DNA of 48,952 nt from assembly GCA_028281865.1 (NCBI GenBank), contig JANQJB010000024.1:1-48952 (forward strand), written 5' to 3'. A program made the translations under genes and the position numbers. This stretch comes from Marinagarivorans sp. Its GTDB lineage: Bacteria > Pseudomonadota > Gammaproteobacteria > Pseudomonadales > Cellvibrionaceae. Each line of letters starts with the position of its first letter. Positions within the stretch are counted from its first letter, which is position 1. Shown here piece by piece: positions 32,018-42,600 of the stretch. A model generated the notes under the pieces. It was not told the origin of the DNA. It was given only the letters and a program-made list of their open reading frames with translations, and searched no databases.

Positions 32018-32782
32018 ATGAAATTAAACAAATTAGCTGCTGCAGTTGCTTTGGTTGCTGCTAGCACTGGCGCTAATGCTGCTTGGGATTTTGGCGGTTC
32101 TGCTGCAGATCCTGGCAATGGCGTTTTCTTCTCAGGTGAGTTGTTATTTGTTGCATTCAATGCTTCAACTGACGCTTCTGATCCAAACCGTTTTGAAACT
32201 TTTTATCAAGATTTGGGCGATGCCACTGGTTTTACCTACGATATCCCAGGTTTTTCTACGGCAGGTTCACCAACTTCATTAAGCTTTAACGTTGGTAATG
32301 CATTCAGCAATATGTCTGGCGACAATTTGCGTTGGACTGTCTACGGTCGTACTTCTCTTGACGACGGTTCTTTTGTGAACAGCATGATCGGTAGCACTAG
32401 CTCCATAGATCCTCTTACTATCAATACATTGCCTCTCAAAGATTACAATTCAGCTACTGGTTTTGGTGGAACTGTAAACAATGGCGATAGCAATTACGGC
32501 GCTAATACTGACCAATTTTTTAACGTACAAAACAAAGACGCTCAGGAGCAATTTAGCTTGGATAATTTCAACTCAGCAACTGGTTTTGATGTTACTGCGG
32601 CGTTAGGTGAGACTTTGAACTTTGCTGGTTTGGCTGATAACGGCACGTTCACTCCTTACGGTACTTGGACGTTTGACGGCACTACAATCGAGTTTTCTGC
32701 AATTCCAGTTCCCGCAGCGGCTTGGTTATTTGGTTCAGCTTTACTAGGTTTGGCTGGTGCGGCTCGTCGTCGCAAGGCTTAA
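32018..32782 (+). CDS. Secreted PEP-CTERM-like protein (VPLPA-type C-terminus)
   Basis: A 254-residue protein with the signal peptide MKLNKLAAAVALVAASTGANA and a perfect AGGAG site (CTAGGAGTTAAAT). The C-terminus reads IPVPAAAWLFGSALLGLAGA followed by ARRRKA: a proline-containing motif, one membrane-spanning helix and a basic tail. This is the exosortase-recognition signature of the VPLPA variant, with Ile-Pro-Val-Pro in place of Val-Pro-Leu-Pro. The mature part is Ser/Asn/Gly-rich without a recognised domain. Such proteins are cleaved by exosortase and tied to the EPS matrix, which fits the EPS locus upstream. Codons such as GCT, GGT and GAC are favoured more than in nearby genes, suggesting high expression. 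Confidence 0.85.
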   Translation: MKLNKLAAAVALVAASTGANAAWDFGGSAADPGNGVFFSGELLFVAFNASTDASDPNRFETFYQDLGDATGFTYDIPGFSTAGSPTSLSFNVGNAFSNMSGDNLRWTVYGRTSLDDGSFVNSMIGSTSSIDPLTINTLPLKDYNSATGFGGTVNNGDSNYGANTDQFFNVQNKDAQEQFSLDNFNSATGFDVTAALGETLNFAGLADNGTFTPYGTWTFDGTTIEFSAIPVPAAAWLFGSALLGLAGAARRRKA

Positions 32783-32804
32783 TTGTTAAAGCTCAATCAA
32801 AAAA

Positions 32805-32840
32805 GCGCCGTATTTAAACCCGCATGGTTTTTTGCGGCGC
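32805..32840 (+). terminator. Stem-loop between the PEP-CTERM-like gene and its neighbour
   Basis: GCGCCG (32805-32810) pairs with CGGCGC (32835-32840), and inside it AAACC (32816-32820) pairs with GGTTT (32826-32830). No long T run follows, so it may attenuate transcription or protect the 3' end rather than fully terminate. Confidence 0.4.
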
Positions 32841-32902
32841 AATGATTATGTGAAAAGTTTTTATTACCTTTCTCCATTATCAATTTCAATGAGATTTTAC
32901 TT

Positions 32903-34609
32903 ATGAAAAATATGCTTAAATTAGTTGCTGCTGCTTCTGTTGCTGCCGCTTCAATGAACGTTGTGGCTCTAGAGCCATGGAACGACACACCTGATCTAAC
33001 GATCAATATCTCAGGTGCTACTGCTCCAGACAAGCTTCTTCGCACTATGATTCAAAGCATTTGTGACACTACTGCAAATGACTACACTGAATTTTCTAGC
33101 GACACTAGCTTCCCTTCAAAATCTCGTGCAGCTTACTACTGTACTGTTGACGAGACTGCTGCTGCTTTCACTGGTCTTCCTATTGCTGCTAACCAAAAAG
33201 TTCTTTTCAGAAAGCGTTCACAAGGTGGATCATTCCAAGGTGTTGGCCCGGTAGCAAACGAAGTTGCGGGTGATCAACTTGATCTTTCAAACGCTGCTTC
33301 TGGCGCTGTTGGCGGTGGTTGTGCTGCGTTAGTAAACGGTAACCAATACACGGGTTGTGGCGACGTTGAAGTTGTACTTTCTGATGCAGGTACTTCTGAT
33401 CTTCCTCCCGACGTTTTCGTTGCTCCTAACGTAAGTGCTGGCTTCACTCCTTGTGATTCTGACTGTGTTGGCAAGCTTGACTCTGCCGCTATCACGCAAT
33501 TGACTTTCGGTGTTCCAGTAACTAAAGCGCTTTATGTTGCTCTTCAAATTGCCCAAGGCAAAGACACTGATACTGATGGCGCAAGCGGCATTGATGTATT
33601 CCAACCAGAGTCTGACTTCCTAGGTGACGACGCAAAACGCGCTGCTTACCGCGCTGCAATGCCTTCATTGACTAAAGAGCAATTAGCTGCCCTTTACTCT
33701 AACATTGCCATGAACAACTGGGGTGACCTTAGCTACTACGATGCAATCGGTGGTTCTTCTCACGGCTTAACTAGCTTCCCAGGCGTAACGGCTCCTGCTG
33801 ATTCACGTGTTCACATCTGTCGTCGTGTAAACGGTTCTGGTACTCAAGCAACTCATAACTTGAACATCATGAACTGCCCGACTACTTCTGCCAACTGTAG
33901 CTTGATCGCAACTGATAATACTCCTTGTGTTGGCGTTGATATCGGTGAAGACTTGACTACTGATGTACCTCCTGGTGACCAAGTAATTAACCAAGGTTCT
34001 TCTTGTGCGTTCCCATTCGGTACTCCTGCTGATCCTAACAACCAAGTTGGTTCACCTGGTAAAGTTTCAGGCGCTGCTGGCGACAAAGTTGTTTTCGAAA
34101 ACAGTGGTTCTGGTAACGTAACTTCTTGTTTGGAAGAAGCACAAGATCAAAACTTGTGGGCCATCGGTGTTCAATCTCTTGAGAAGAACTCTGACAAGTG
34201 GACTTTCATCGCTATCGACAATGCTGCTCCTACTCTAGCTAACACTGCAATGGGTAACTACTTCCACTGGGGTGCGGTATCTATGCAATGGCGTAACAGT
34301 GGCGTTAATGCACCAACTGGCGACAAGTTGAACATCTTGAAAGCGCTTCGCGTTAACCTTGCTGACCCAGGTGAGTTGAAAATCGCTAACGATAAAGTTG
34401 ACTTCCACTTCGGTTACACCGGTTCACTTTCTGCAACTGGTGACATCGCTGATCCAGACGGTGACGGCACTTCTGCAACTGGTCCAGTTTGGTTCGACGA
34501 AACTTGGCCTGTAGCTCAGTGGGAGCATCCACAAAACGATTCTTTCCAAATTATCGTTCCACGTGACAGCTCTAAAACTGACTTCTCTGTTCCTAACGCA
34601 GAGCACTAA
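32903..34609 (+). CDS. Abundant exported protein of unknown function, possibly substrate-binding-like
   Basis: A 568-residue protein with the signal peptide MKNMLKLVAAASVAAASMNV followed by VA|LEPW. The mature N-terminus has DLTINISGATAPDKLLRTMI, which is reminiscent of the ISGA/TGA start of PstS-like periplasmic binding proteins; the rest was not recognised. It contains many cysteines in short spacings (for example CDSDC, and others in the middle third), consistent with disulfides outside the cytoplasm. Codon use is markedly biased (GCT, ACT, CTT, AAC, GAC, GGT), like ribosomal or porin genes, so it is probably one of the most highly expressed genes here. It is closed by a strong terminator. 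Confidence 0.7.
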   Translation: MKNMLKLVAAASVAAASMNVVALEPWNDTPDLTINISGATAPDKLLRTMIQSICDTTANDYTEFSSDTSFPSKSRAAYYCTVDETAAAFTGLPIAANQKVLFRKRSQGGSFQGVGPVANEVAGDQLDLSNAASGAVGGGCAALVNGNQYTGCGDVEVVLSDAGTSDLPPDVFVAPNVSAGFTPCDSDCVGKLDSAAITQLTFGVPVTKALYVALQIAQGKDTDTDGASGIDVFQPESDFLGDDAKRAAYRAAMPSLTKEQLAALYSNIAMNNWGDLSYYDAIGGSSHGLTSFPGVTAPADSRVHICRRVNGSGTQATHNLNIMNCPTTSANCSLIATDNTPCVGVDIGEDLTTDVPPGDQVINQGSSCAFPFGTPADPNNQVGSPGKVSGAAGDKVVFENSGSGNVTSCLEEAQDQNLWAIGVQSLEKNSDKWTFIAIDNAAPTLANTAMGNYFHWGAVSMQWRNSGVNAPTGDKLNILKALRVNLADPGELKIANDKVDFHFGYTGSLSATGDIADPDGDGTSATGPVWFDETWPVAQWEHPQNDSFQIIVPRDSSKTDFSVPNAEH

Positions 34610-34618
34610 GTTTTAGTC

Positions 34619-34635
34619 GAAAGCGCAACGCTTTC
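34619..34635 (+). repeat. Small hairpin before the main terminator
   Basis: GAAAGCG-CAA-CGCTTTC is a perfect 7-bp stem with a 3-base loop, 9 bases after the stop codon and directly ahead of the strong terminator. It could protect the 3' end of the mRNA. Confidence 0.5.
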
Positions 34636-34637
34636 TT

Positions 34638-34666
34638 AAAAGGCCCGCCATATGGCGGGCCTTTTT
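34638..34666 (+). terminator. Strong Rho-independent terminator
   Basis: AGGCCCGCCA-TA-TGGCGGGCCT (34641-34662) is a GC-rich perfect palindrome flanked by AAA on the left and TTTT on the right. It ends the transcript of the abundant exported protein and separates it from the TPS operon. The flanking A and T runs make it bidirectional in principle. Confidence 0.9.
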
Positions 34667-34983
34667 GTGTATATCAAAGAGGAAATATTACTGTACGAAA
34701 TATTTCGGGGTACGGGACGGAGTCTAATAATGATGTACATTAATGGATTGTTTTCACCTCCAATATAATTGCGCAAGCAATTTTTCCTTTTGGCAATTTC
34801 AAAGCCGCTCCAAAAGTTCTCCGTTGTTGGTTTCCCATTTTTATATTTTTTTAACAGAAATTTTTGTGTTGAATAAATAATTTTTCTCAAAATACAATTT
34901 TCATTGGGCTAAAAGTGTCATCTTTCTTTCATTATAAATCGCTTAAAATGCATGATTTTCGAAAGAAAGCTTAAGGTAAGGTC
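34667..34983. other. Intergenic region upstream of the TPS operon
   Basis: About 320 bases with no supported gene. It contains an inverted repeat GAAATATT (34682-34689)/AATATTTC (34699-34706), a short hairpin AATTGC-GCAA-GCAATT (34767-34782) with a GNRA-type loop followed by TTT, and a candidate promoter at 34869-34898. Confidence 0.5.
34869..34898 (+). promoter_or_regulatory. Candidate sigma-70 promoter for the TPS operon
   Basis: TTGAAT (34869-34874) and TACAAT (34893-34898) are separated by 18 bases and match four and five of six consensus positions. The start would lie about 75 bases before the TpsB gene. In such AT-rich sequence chance matches are common. Confidence 0.35.
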
Positions 34984-36672
34984 TTGAAAGATATATTTTT
35001 TTCTGCCGTCGGCGCATGTGCCCTAATACTGGGGTTTTGGGTTTCGAGTGCTCGTGCTGAATTAGAGTTTGATATTTGGGAGTACCGCGTCGATGGGGTG
35101 TCGCTGATCGATATTAAAGATGTGGAGCAAGAGCTTTATCCGCTGTTGGGCTCAAAAAAAACAATCGCTGACGTGGAGAAGGCTGCGGTTGCATTAGAAA
35201 GATTATACAAAGATAAAGGCTACCCTACCGTCTTTGTGGATATACCCGAACAAGATGTACTAGAGGGCGTGGTGTCGCTTAAGGTGACAGAAGGCCGCAT
35301 ATCACGGTTGCGTATCTCGGAAGCAGATTATTTTTCGATTAAAAATATCGAGCATCTAGTACCAACCGTAAAAAAAGGGACAACGCCTGACTTGGGTACA
35401 CTGCAAGAAGAGATTGTTGCCTTAAATTCCATTACTCCCGACTTATCCATTACGCCAGTGATGAAGCCTGGTAAAACGCCTGGAACCGTTGAAATTGAGC
35501 TAATGGTGGATGACACGTTTCCAATGCATGGGGAAATTGAGTTCAATAATGATGCGTCCGAGAGTACAACAGAATCACGCGCAGCTTTGAACGTGCACTA
35601 TGATAATTTGTGGCAAAAATTTCATAGTATTGGGCTGCAGTTTCAAGCTACGCCCGAGCAAACAGATGAAGTGCAGGTAATGGCGCTTACGTATTTATTG
35701 CCTGTTAATAGAAAGAAAGATCGTTTGGTAATTTATGGCGTGCTATCCAATACCGATGTTGTCACGAATGTCGGTGATTTAAGCGTACTGGGTGATGGAA
35801 TTCTTTCGGGTGTACGTTATTTATATTCGGTTGCGGCAACGCCGATAAAAAGTCAGTCGCTTTCGTTTGGTTTTGACTACAAGAGTTTTGACGAGTCAAT
35901 TTTAGGTGGAGAGGTCAGCGAAACAACGGTTGAGTATGCCATTGGTAATGTCGCCTTTAATCACAGCAAGTTTTCTGCAAGTGTTTTGCAAAGTTTTTCT
36001 CTTGGCTTTGTTTTTGGTTTGCCGCTTTCTTCTAATACGACGGAGGAGTTTTTTGCCAAAAGAAAGAGTGGACAGGTCACCATTGATCAAATTCGAAAAC
36101 GCGGTAATTCAGGTGCCGATCCGGTTAGCCCCAATGAGTTGTTATGTGGTTTCAGTCCAGAGGAAGATGATTCAGTTTTTTGTGGTGCCGATCCGCATTT
36201 TATGTATCTAGAAGGCACGGCTCGCCGGGTGGATCGTTTTGGTGAATTTTTCGAATGGCATAACAAACTAAAATTTCAACTAACAGACGATTTGTTGATA
36301 AGCAACGAACAGTTCAGTGTTGGTGGATCGCGTTCGGTGCGCGGTTTTTATGAATCGCAGTTGCTCGGCGATTTTGGCTCATCTTTTTCCACAGAGTTGC
36401 ATATTAAACCGCATCAAATATCGAAATGGAAAGGGCCTGCGGGCTTAGAGTTGGATTTTTATTTGTTTGCCGATTTAGGTGCTGTGCAAATAATAGAGCC
36501 CGATCCAAGTGTGCCGGAAACTTCGGAGTTATTTAGCTATGGATTAGGTTTATCCTTGTCGCACAAGCTCGGTTTTGAGTTGAAAGGTGATTTCGGTCGT
36601 GCGGACGACGACGTAGGTGAAATTGAAAGTGGTGATGTCCGTGGCCACTTAAGATTACGCTATCTATTTTAA
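34984..36672 (+). CDS. TpsB outer-membrane transporter (ShlB/FhaC/HecB family)
   Basis: A 562-residue Omp85-superfamily transporter of a two-partner secretion (type Vb) system. It starts at TTG, supported by AAGGTAAGG just upstream and by a signal peptide (MKDIFFSAVGACALILGFWV...ARA) that begins exactly there. After the signal, POTRA domains bind the TPS domain of the partner: the first has EYRVDGVSLIDIKDVEQEL, then VEKAAVALERLYKDKGYPTV and VSLKVTEGRISRLRI, and a second follows at about 110-190. The C-terminal part is a 16-stranded barrel with the conserved V-R-G-F at residues 452-455 (loop L6, from SVGGSRSVRGFYES). The partner exoprotein gene begins two bases after its stop, so the pair is one operon. 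Confidence 0.9.
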   Translation: MKDIFFSAVGACALILGFWVSSARAELEFDIWEYRVDGVSLIDIKDVEQELYPLLGSKKTIADVEKAAVALERLYKDKGYPTVFVDIPEQDVLEGVVSLKVTEGRISRLRISEADYFSIKNIEHLVPTVKKGTTPDLGTLQEEIVALNSITPDLSITPVMKPGKTPGTVEIELMVDDTFPMHGEIEFNNDASESTTESRAALNVHYDNLWQKFHSIGLQFQATPEQTDEVQVMALTYLLPVNRKKDRLVIYGVLSNTDVVTNVGDLSVLGDGILSGVRYLYSVAATPIKSQSLSFGFDYKSFDESILGGEVSETTVEYAIGNVAFNHSKFSASVLQSFSLGFVFGLPLSSNTTEEFFAKRKSGQVTIDQIRKRGNSGADPVSPNELLCGFSPEEDDSVFCGADPHFMYLEGTARRVDRFGEFFEWHNKLKFQLTDDLLISNEQFSVGGSRSVRGFYESQLLGDFGSSFSTELHIKPHQISKWKGPAGLELDFYLFADLGAVQIIEPDPSVPETSELFSYGLGLSLSHKLGFELKGDFGRADDDVGEIESGDVRGHLRLRYLF

Positions 36673-36674
36673 TC

Positions 36675-39600
36675 GTGAAGCATTTTATGAAAAGCACTGC
36701 CATTAGCCGAAAGTTTGTTTTTATCTGTGTAATTTATTTTATTGTATTTTCTTTTTTTGCGAATGCAGTGGATCCAATCCCGCAAAATAACCTGCCGCAG
36801 TTTAAGTCCGGTACTTGGACTACTGATGTCGACCAAGCTAAACATTTACCGAAAATTACTTCTTTTAATCAAGGTGATCAGACTGTTTCCAAAATGCTTG
36901 TGGAACAGCTAAAAGAAAAGGCTGTTTTTAATTGGGAAAGTTTTAATATCGGTAAAAATAGTGAAGTTGAATTCCTGCAAGTCAATTCAGACGCGATAGC
37001 GCTCAATAAAATATTTTCGCAAGACCCAAGCCAAATATTGGGTTCCTTGAAAGCAAATGGCTCGGTATATCTGATTAACCCCAACGGAATTTTATTTGGC
37101 GAAGATGCGTTGGTGGATGTAAATGGACTAATTGCCTCGACGCTACAGCTCACTGATGAAGACCAATATTTTATCAATGGGTCTTTTGCTCAGGCCATTT
37201 CAAATTCGGAAGCAGCTTTTGAAAACAAATATTTTACCGACAAAGATGGCAACCCGATTAAGCCGGACTTCATAGACGATGATGCTATTCCAGAAGGTGG
37301 AATTATTATTGATGCCGGTGCTGAGATTCGTAGCAAGTCGGGTAGCAGTGTTTTTCTTTTTGGGACAAAAGTTGAAAATTCAGGGAAAATCGAAGTTGAA
37401 GATGGGCAGGTATTAGTTGTAGCGACTAAGGATAAAATTTATTTGGTTGCGTCGGATCTGGATCCAAAACTGCGCGGTTTTTTAGTTGAGGTAAGTGACG
37501 GCGGTAATGTTACCAATCACGCATCGGGTGAAATTATTGCTCGCAGGGGCAATGCGACGTTATTGGGGCAGGCGGTTAATCAGCAGGGCAGGGTTTCCGC
37601 TACAACAAGCGTGAGTGTTAATGGTTCAGTACGTTTAATTGCGCGGTCAGCTCCGCGTGAAACCGGGGCGGAACTGAGAAACATCATTGAAATTTCGGGG
37701 CTCGACAGTTCCATTCCCGAAGAGGTGGGAAGCTACATTGGTTTAGGTCCCTTGGTCGATGGCGCGTCTGGACAAACGGTAAGCGCTAAAGTCTTGCCCG
37801 TTGCTTCAGTTTCGGGCGAGGTGAATATTAGTGGCAGTAACTCTGTAACGGAAGTAACGGTTGAGGACTCCAGCGACGTTGCTGTCGACGCGCAAGTTCA
37901 AGAAAAACCTATTGTGGAAATTATGGGTGGTGATATCGCGATAAGCGATGGCGCAAGTGTGAGTGCGAAAGGCGGATTAATTTCGCTACGCGCTGTGGAA
38001 AAGCCGGCACAAGCGGTAAACCCAGGTATCATTGATACCGATAGCAAAATTGCTATCGGTGACGATGTTACGTTGGATGTGTCGGGATATTCCGACGACC
38101 TGCCGATTAGTCGCAGAACTGTTTCGGTGAAATTAACGGGTACAGAATTAAGAGACGCGCCTTTGCAGCGCGACGGTCCGCTGCGCAACGAAACAATCAC
38201 CGTCGATGTTTCCAAGGGAACGGATTTTGCCGATATTCAGGGCGAGTTAGATAATATTACGCGCAGTGTAGAGGAGCGTTTATCTGAAGGCGGTGATATC
38301 GAAATGTTGTCTGATGGCAATGTTTTTATTTCTCAGAGCGCAAAACTTGATTTAAGCGGCGGCGAAATTAGGCATGCCGGTGGCTTGCTTGAAACCTCGA
38401 AACTGATTTATCAAGGTAGCATTGTCGATATCAGTGAGGCCGACCCGAATATTATTTATGAAGGGCTTGTTGACCCACGATTTCCGGGCTGGCAGGAAGC
38501 AGTCGATCCGTATGTCGAAGGAAAAAATGCGGGGCATTTAGGCATCCTTGGCGCCTCGGTCGATTTTTTTGGTTCGGTTGAAGCAAAAAATGTCAGTGGG
38601 CCGTTGCAGCGCGAAATGGACAAACTGCCCCATGGCGGCTCGTTGTATTTCGATATCGGTTTTTTTGAAGTGGGCTTCGAGAGCGAGGATGATATAAACC
38701 AAAATATTGAGTTTGTTAGTGAAGAAGAATATTTGGCTTTTCTGGACGAACTTGAAAATGAAGCGAGTGATCTTGCTTCTGCACCGATTAAGTTTGCTGA
38801 GAATTTTTTCAACGACGCTAATATTACTGATACACAGATTATTACTCCAGGCGCCGTAACTTTAACTGAAGACGCGCATTTGCTACTTCCCAAAGGTGCC
38901 AATTTTGACTTGGTTGCCGGAAGGGTCACTGACAATCCCATGTCCACAGACTCAATGGGTTCCGAATCGACAAATAGTGAAACTGGAAGTCCTTTGGAAG
39001 TCAGCGATCCTACGGAAGAAGATTTGTCGGCTGCAATTCATATCTTTGGCAAAATTTCCTCGACTGGAGGGAACGTTAGTTTTGAGACACGCGATTTTAT
39101 TCAGTTTGATGGTTCCAGCCCCAAATTTTTTGATGACCGTCCGATCATTTTTTATGAGACTGCTGAAGTTGATTTGCGTGGTGAGCTTATTAATGACAGT
39201 CCGGCCGTAGTCGGTAAAGTCCCAGAATTACCGATGTTTATTGACGGCGGTAACTTTTCTGCACTTGCTGCAGGTAGTTTGATTATCGAAAACGGTGTGG
39301 AGATAGATACCAGCGCGGGCCTCCATATTGACTCGGATGGTATTTTGCATCCCGGAGTAGGAGGTGATATAAGCTTACAAGCGCAGAATTCGACAAACTT
39401 TAGGGAGAGTAAATTTTTAAATGACGGTATTTTTAAAAGTTACGCCATGCAGCAAGGCGGCAGCCTTTTCTTGCAAGCGCCGGCTTTTGAAATAGGCCAG
39501 TTAGACAATTCTAATGCAGTTGAAGACAACGTTCTTTATTTATCCCCTGATTTATTTAACAGCTTTGGTTTCTCTCTTTTTGAACTGCGCGCGGATTTGG

Positions 39601-42600
39601 AGGGAACTGCAATTAAGGCAGGTACTGAAATCGAATTTCAACAGCTGAATTATTTGGACGAAGATATCAACGGCCTAAATTCTATATTTGAAATCCCGCT
39701 GGGTGCAGCGGTAGATGATTATTTTTCTTTAGGGCAAGCGTTTGATTACGAGCGCCAGCCGGTAGATTTAAAAATTACTTCCAATTTTCTGTTAGGTACA
39801 AATTCCAGTTTGACTTTTGACCCGGGCGCCAATATCGATATTTCCGGCCGAGGATTATTGTTTGATGGAAAAATCATTGCACCGGGTGCAAGTGTTTCGA
39901 TCGCTTCTGCCGGTGGTCGAATTATCTCTCGTCAAACAGGTATTTTGCTTGGCAGAAATAGCGTAATCGATGTTAGCGGACGCTTAATTTCACTTCCGAC
40001 AACGGATGACGGGCAAGTGAATTTCAAGGCAGTGGATGGTGGCACGGTATCGTTGTCTGCGATTAATGGGTTTATTTTGCAAGAGTTTGGCTCTCTGGTG
40101 AATGCAAGTGGTGCTTTCGCCTTTGCTGAATTAGCTCAAACTGACTTGAGAGGCCTGGTAAGTCTTGCTCAAGTACCAGTGGTTGCAAAGCCGGGCAATA
40201 TTGAACTGTCCACCGTTGATTCGATGATTTTAGATGGTGTTTTACTCGCTCAAGCCGCAGATCTAGCTGGGCAAGCTGGGGGCACATTGCGGATTACGAT
40301 GAACCCCGAAGATTTAAATACACAAATTAGTCGGTCGCGCTTGTCCGGCTTGTCAAACAATGTGCAAAAAATCTATGCGCCAACAATTAAAGTTGGCAGC
40401 GATCCAAAAATTTTAATGCCCGAGGGCATAGTGGAGAGAGACTCGACAAGCGCAGAATTAACCGGCTTTGGAGACGTATGGAATATTATTCAAAATGCGG
40501 GATTTGATGGCGTGCTTCAACAAAATGCTGTTTATTTAAGTGAAAAAAATATCGAGGGTGGGGGCTTTGGAGCGCTTGAATTAGAGGTTCGCAACGCGAT
40601 CGACTACGATAAAGTGCCGAGAGAAATATTGAGGATCGGGGGTGACGAATCCTACGGCTCTATTCTCTTTATTGATGAACTCGATCTAGGTCTTGATTAT
40701 GCGCTAAATCTAAAAACGCCGCATTTTGTTGTCGATGAGGAATTGGAAGGCAAAAATATTCGTTTGTCCGCGCCTTATTTATCAATCGGTAATACCTTTG
40801 AAAATGACAGTTTTACCGAAGAGAGCTTATTAAGCTTTGATGTAATAGAAGGAGATAATTTACTTTCTTTTGATGGCGAGTTTATCGACCTATTCGGTGT
40901 AAACCATGTATCGGGAGCGAATTTTGTCACACTAGAAGGACGTCATGGTGTGCGCTTGAATAGCTATCGCGGAAATCCAAGGGATCGCTTTTTCCCAGAA
41001 GGCAGTTTTTCTGTCCCGCTTAATTTGAATGTGGTTGCGTCGCAAGTGTCGCCGGTGACTTTAAATAGCTTTAGGTTCCATAGCGAACCCGAATCGGGTG
41101 GAAGAATAGCGTTTGCTCCATCGCGCAATGATCCGGAAACGGTATTGTCGATCGGGGGCAGCATCAGTGTTGAAGCTGATGAAATTATTCAGGGCTCAGC
41201 GCTATTTGCGCCTTTAGGCACAATTAATTTGCAAGCTCGCGATAAATTAATATTGGAAGACTCGAGTATTACTTCTGTTTCGTTAGGAGACGAGGCGGTG
41301 CCCTTTGGCAGAACACAGGCGTTAGGTTCATCGTGGATCTACGAAGCTCCGCTTGGAAATTTTGTTTTGTCTATGGCTCCCGATGAGTCGCAAGGCGAGA
41401 TTATTTTACCGCAAAAGAATATTCGCCTAAGCTCTGATGTTGTTGATTTGCAATCAGGAGCGGTTATTGATTTATCGGGTGGGGGAACGGTATTTGCGTC
41501 GGAATTTATTCCGGGTCCCGGTGGATCAGCCGATGTCCTCGACGGCAATTCTTCGGGTGAGAGTTTTGCTATTGTCCGAAATTCCTCGGAGGGTTTTAAT
41601 TCCCTGTATGCGCCCGTCGATAGAATGGAAGACTTTGGCAGTCAATATAATGTTGGTCAAACCATCACTGTCACAGGCTCCGATCTTGTTCCGGATGGCG
41701 AATATGCAATTCTACCGCCCCGCTATGCGTTATTGCCCAACGCTTATTTAGTCACGCCAACTGACGTGACGCAAATGGGTGAATTTGATGAGTTGGTGGA
41801 TGTCGATGGGACGAAAATTGTTGCGGGAAAATTTGGATCAGCTAATACCGATTTGCTTGATAGTTCTTGGAGCGGTTTCCGCATTGAAAAGGGCGAAATT
41901 GCATTGCAGCGCAGCCAGTTACTTTTAAGCGATGCTAATCGGTTTTTTTCTCAATCGCGAGTGAGCTCAGCCGTTCAATTACCGAGCACGGGAGGTAATT
42001 TAACGCTGTTTGCTGAATCGGGGTTGACTATAGAAGCTGACGTATTGGCGCAGGGGTTTGAAGACAACGCGGGAAGCTTAGCGGTTTCTGCGGACAATCT
42101 CGTCTTATCCTCTGACAACGCCTTTTTTGAAGAAGACTCAGTTGGTCTTTCACCCACTAAATTTGGTGATTTTAGTTTTCGACGCCTTCTTTTTGGCGGT
42201 TCCTTTGAACTTGATTCTAGTGGATTAGCTGAGAATATTATTATCGAATCCGACAGCATTAAATTGGGTGAAAACGAAGTTGTTTCTGCTAGCGAATTAA
42301 TTTTAGTCGCTAAAGAGGAGATACAAATTGGAGAAAACGCTGCGATTAATTCAACGGGTGAAGCCATAGCGGAATCTCAGATATACGGGGTCGATGGTGA
42401 GGGGAGTATTGTTGCAGTATCGTCGAACACTGGCTTAAGTTTAGTCCGTACTGATTTACCGGAAAGTAGTGAAGCCTTCGTCGAACTACAAAACGGCGCA
42501 ACGATGTCTTCCGACGCCGCAATAATATTGGATACCAGCGGTAAGTTATCTTTGCTTAACGGGTCTTTTGTTGCGGGTCAAGTAAAACAGCTCAGTTTAG

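Noticed and set aside
34636-34890. An 84-residue - strand open frame after the strong terminator.
   Set aside because: It overlaps the terminator stem and the AT-rich TPS promoter region, has no ribosome-binding site and looks like AT-rich noise.
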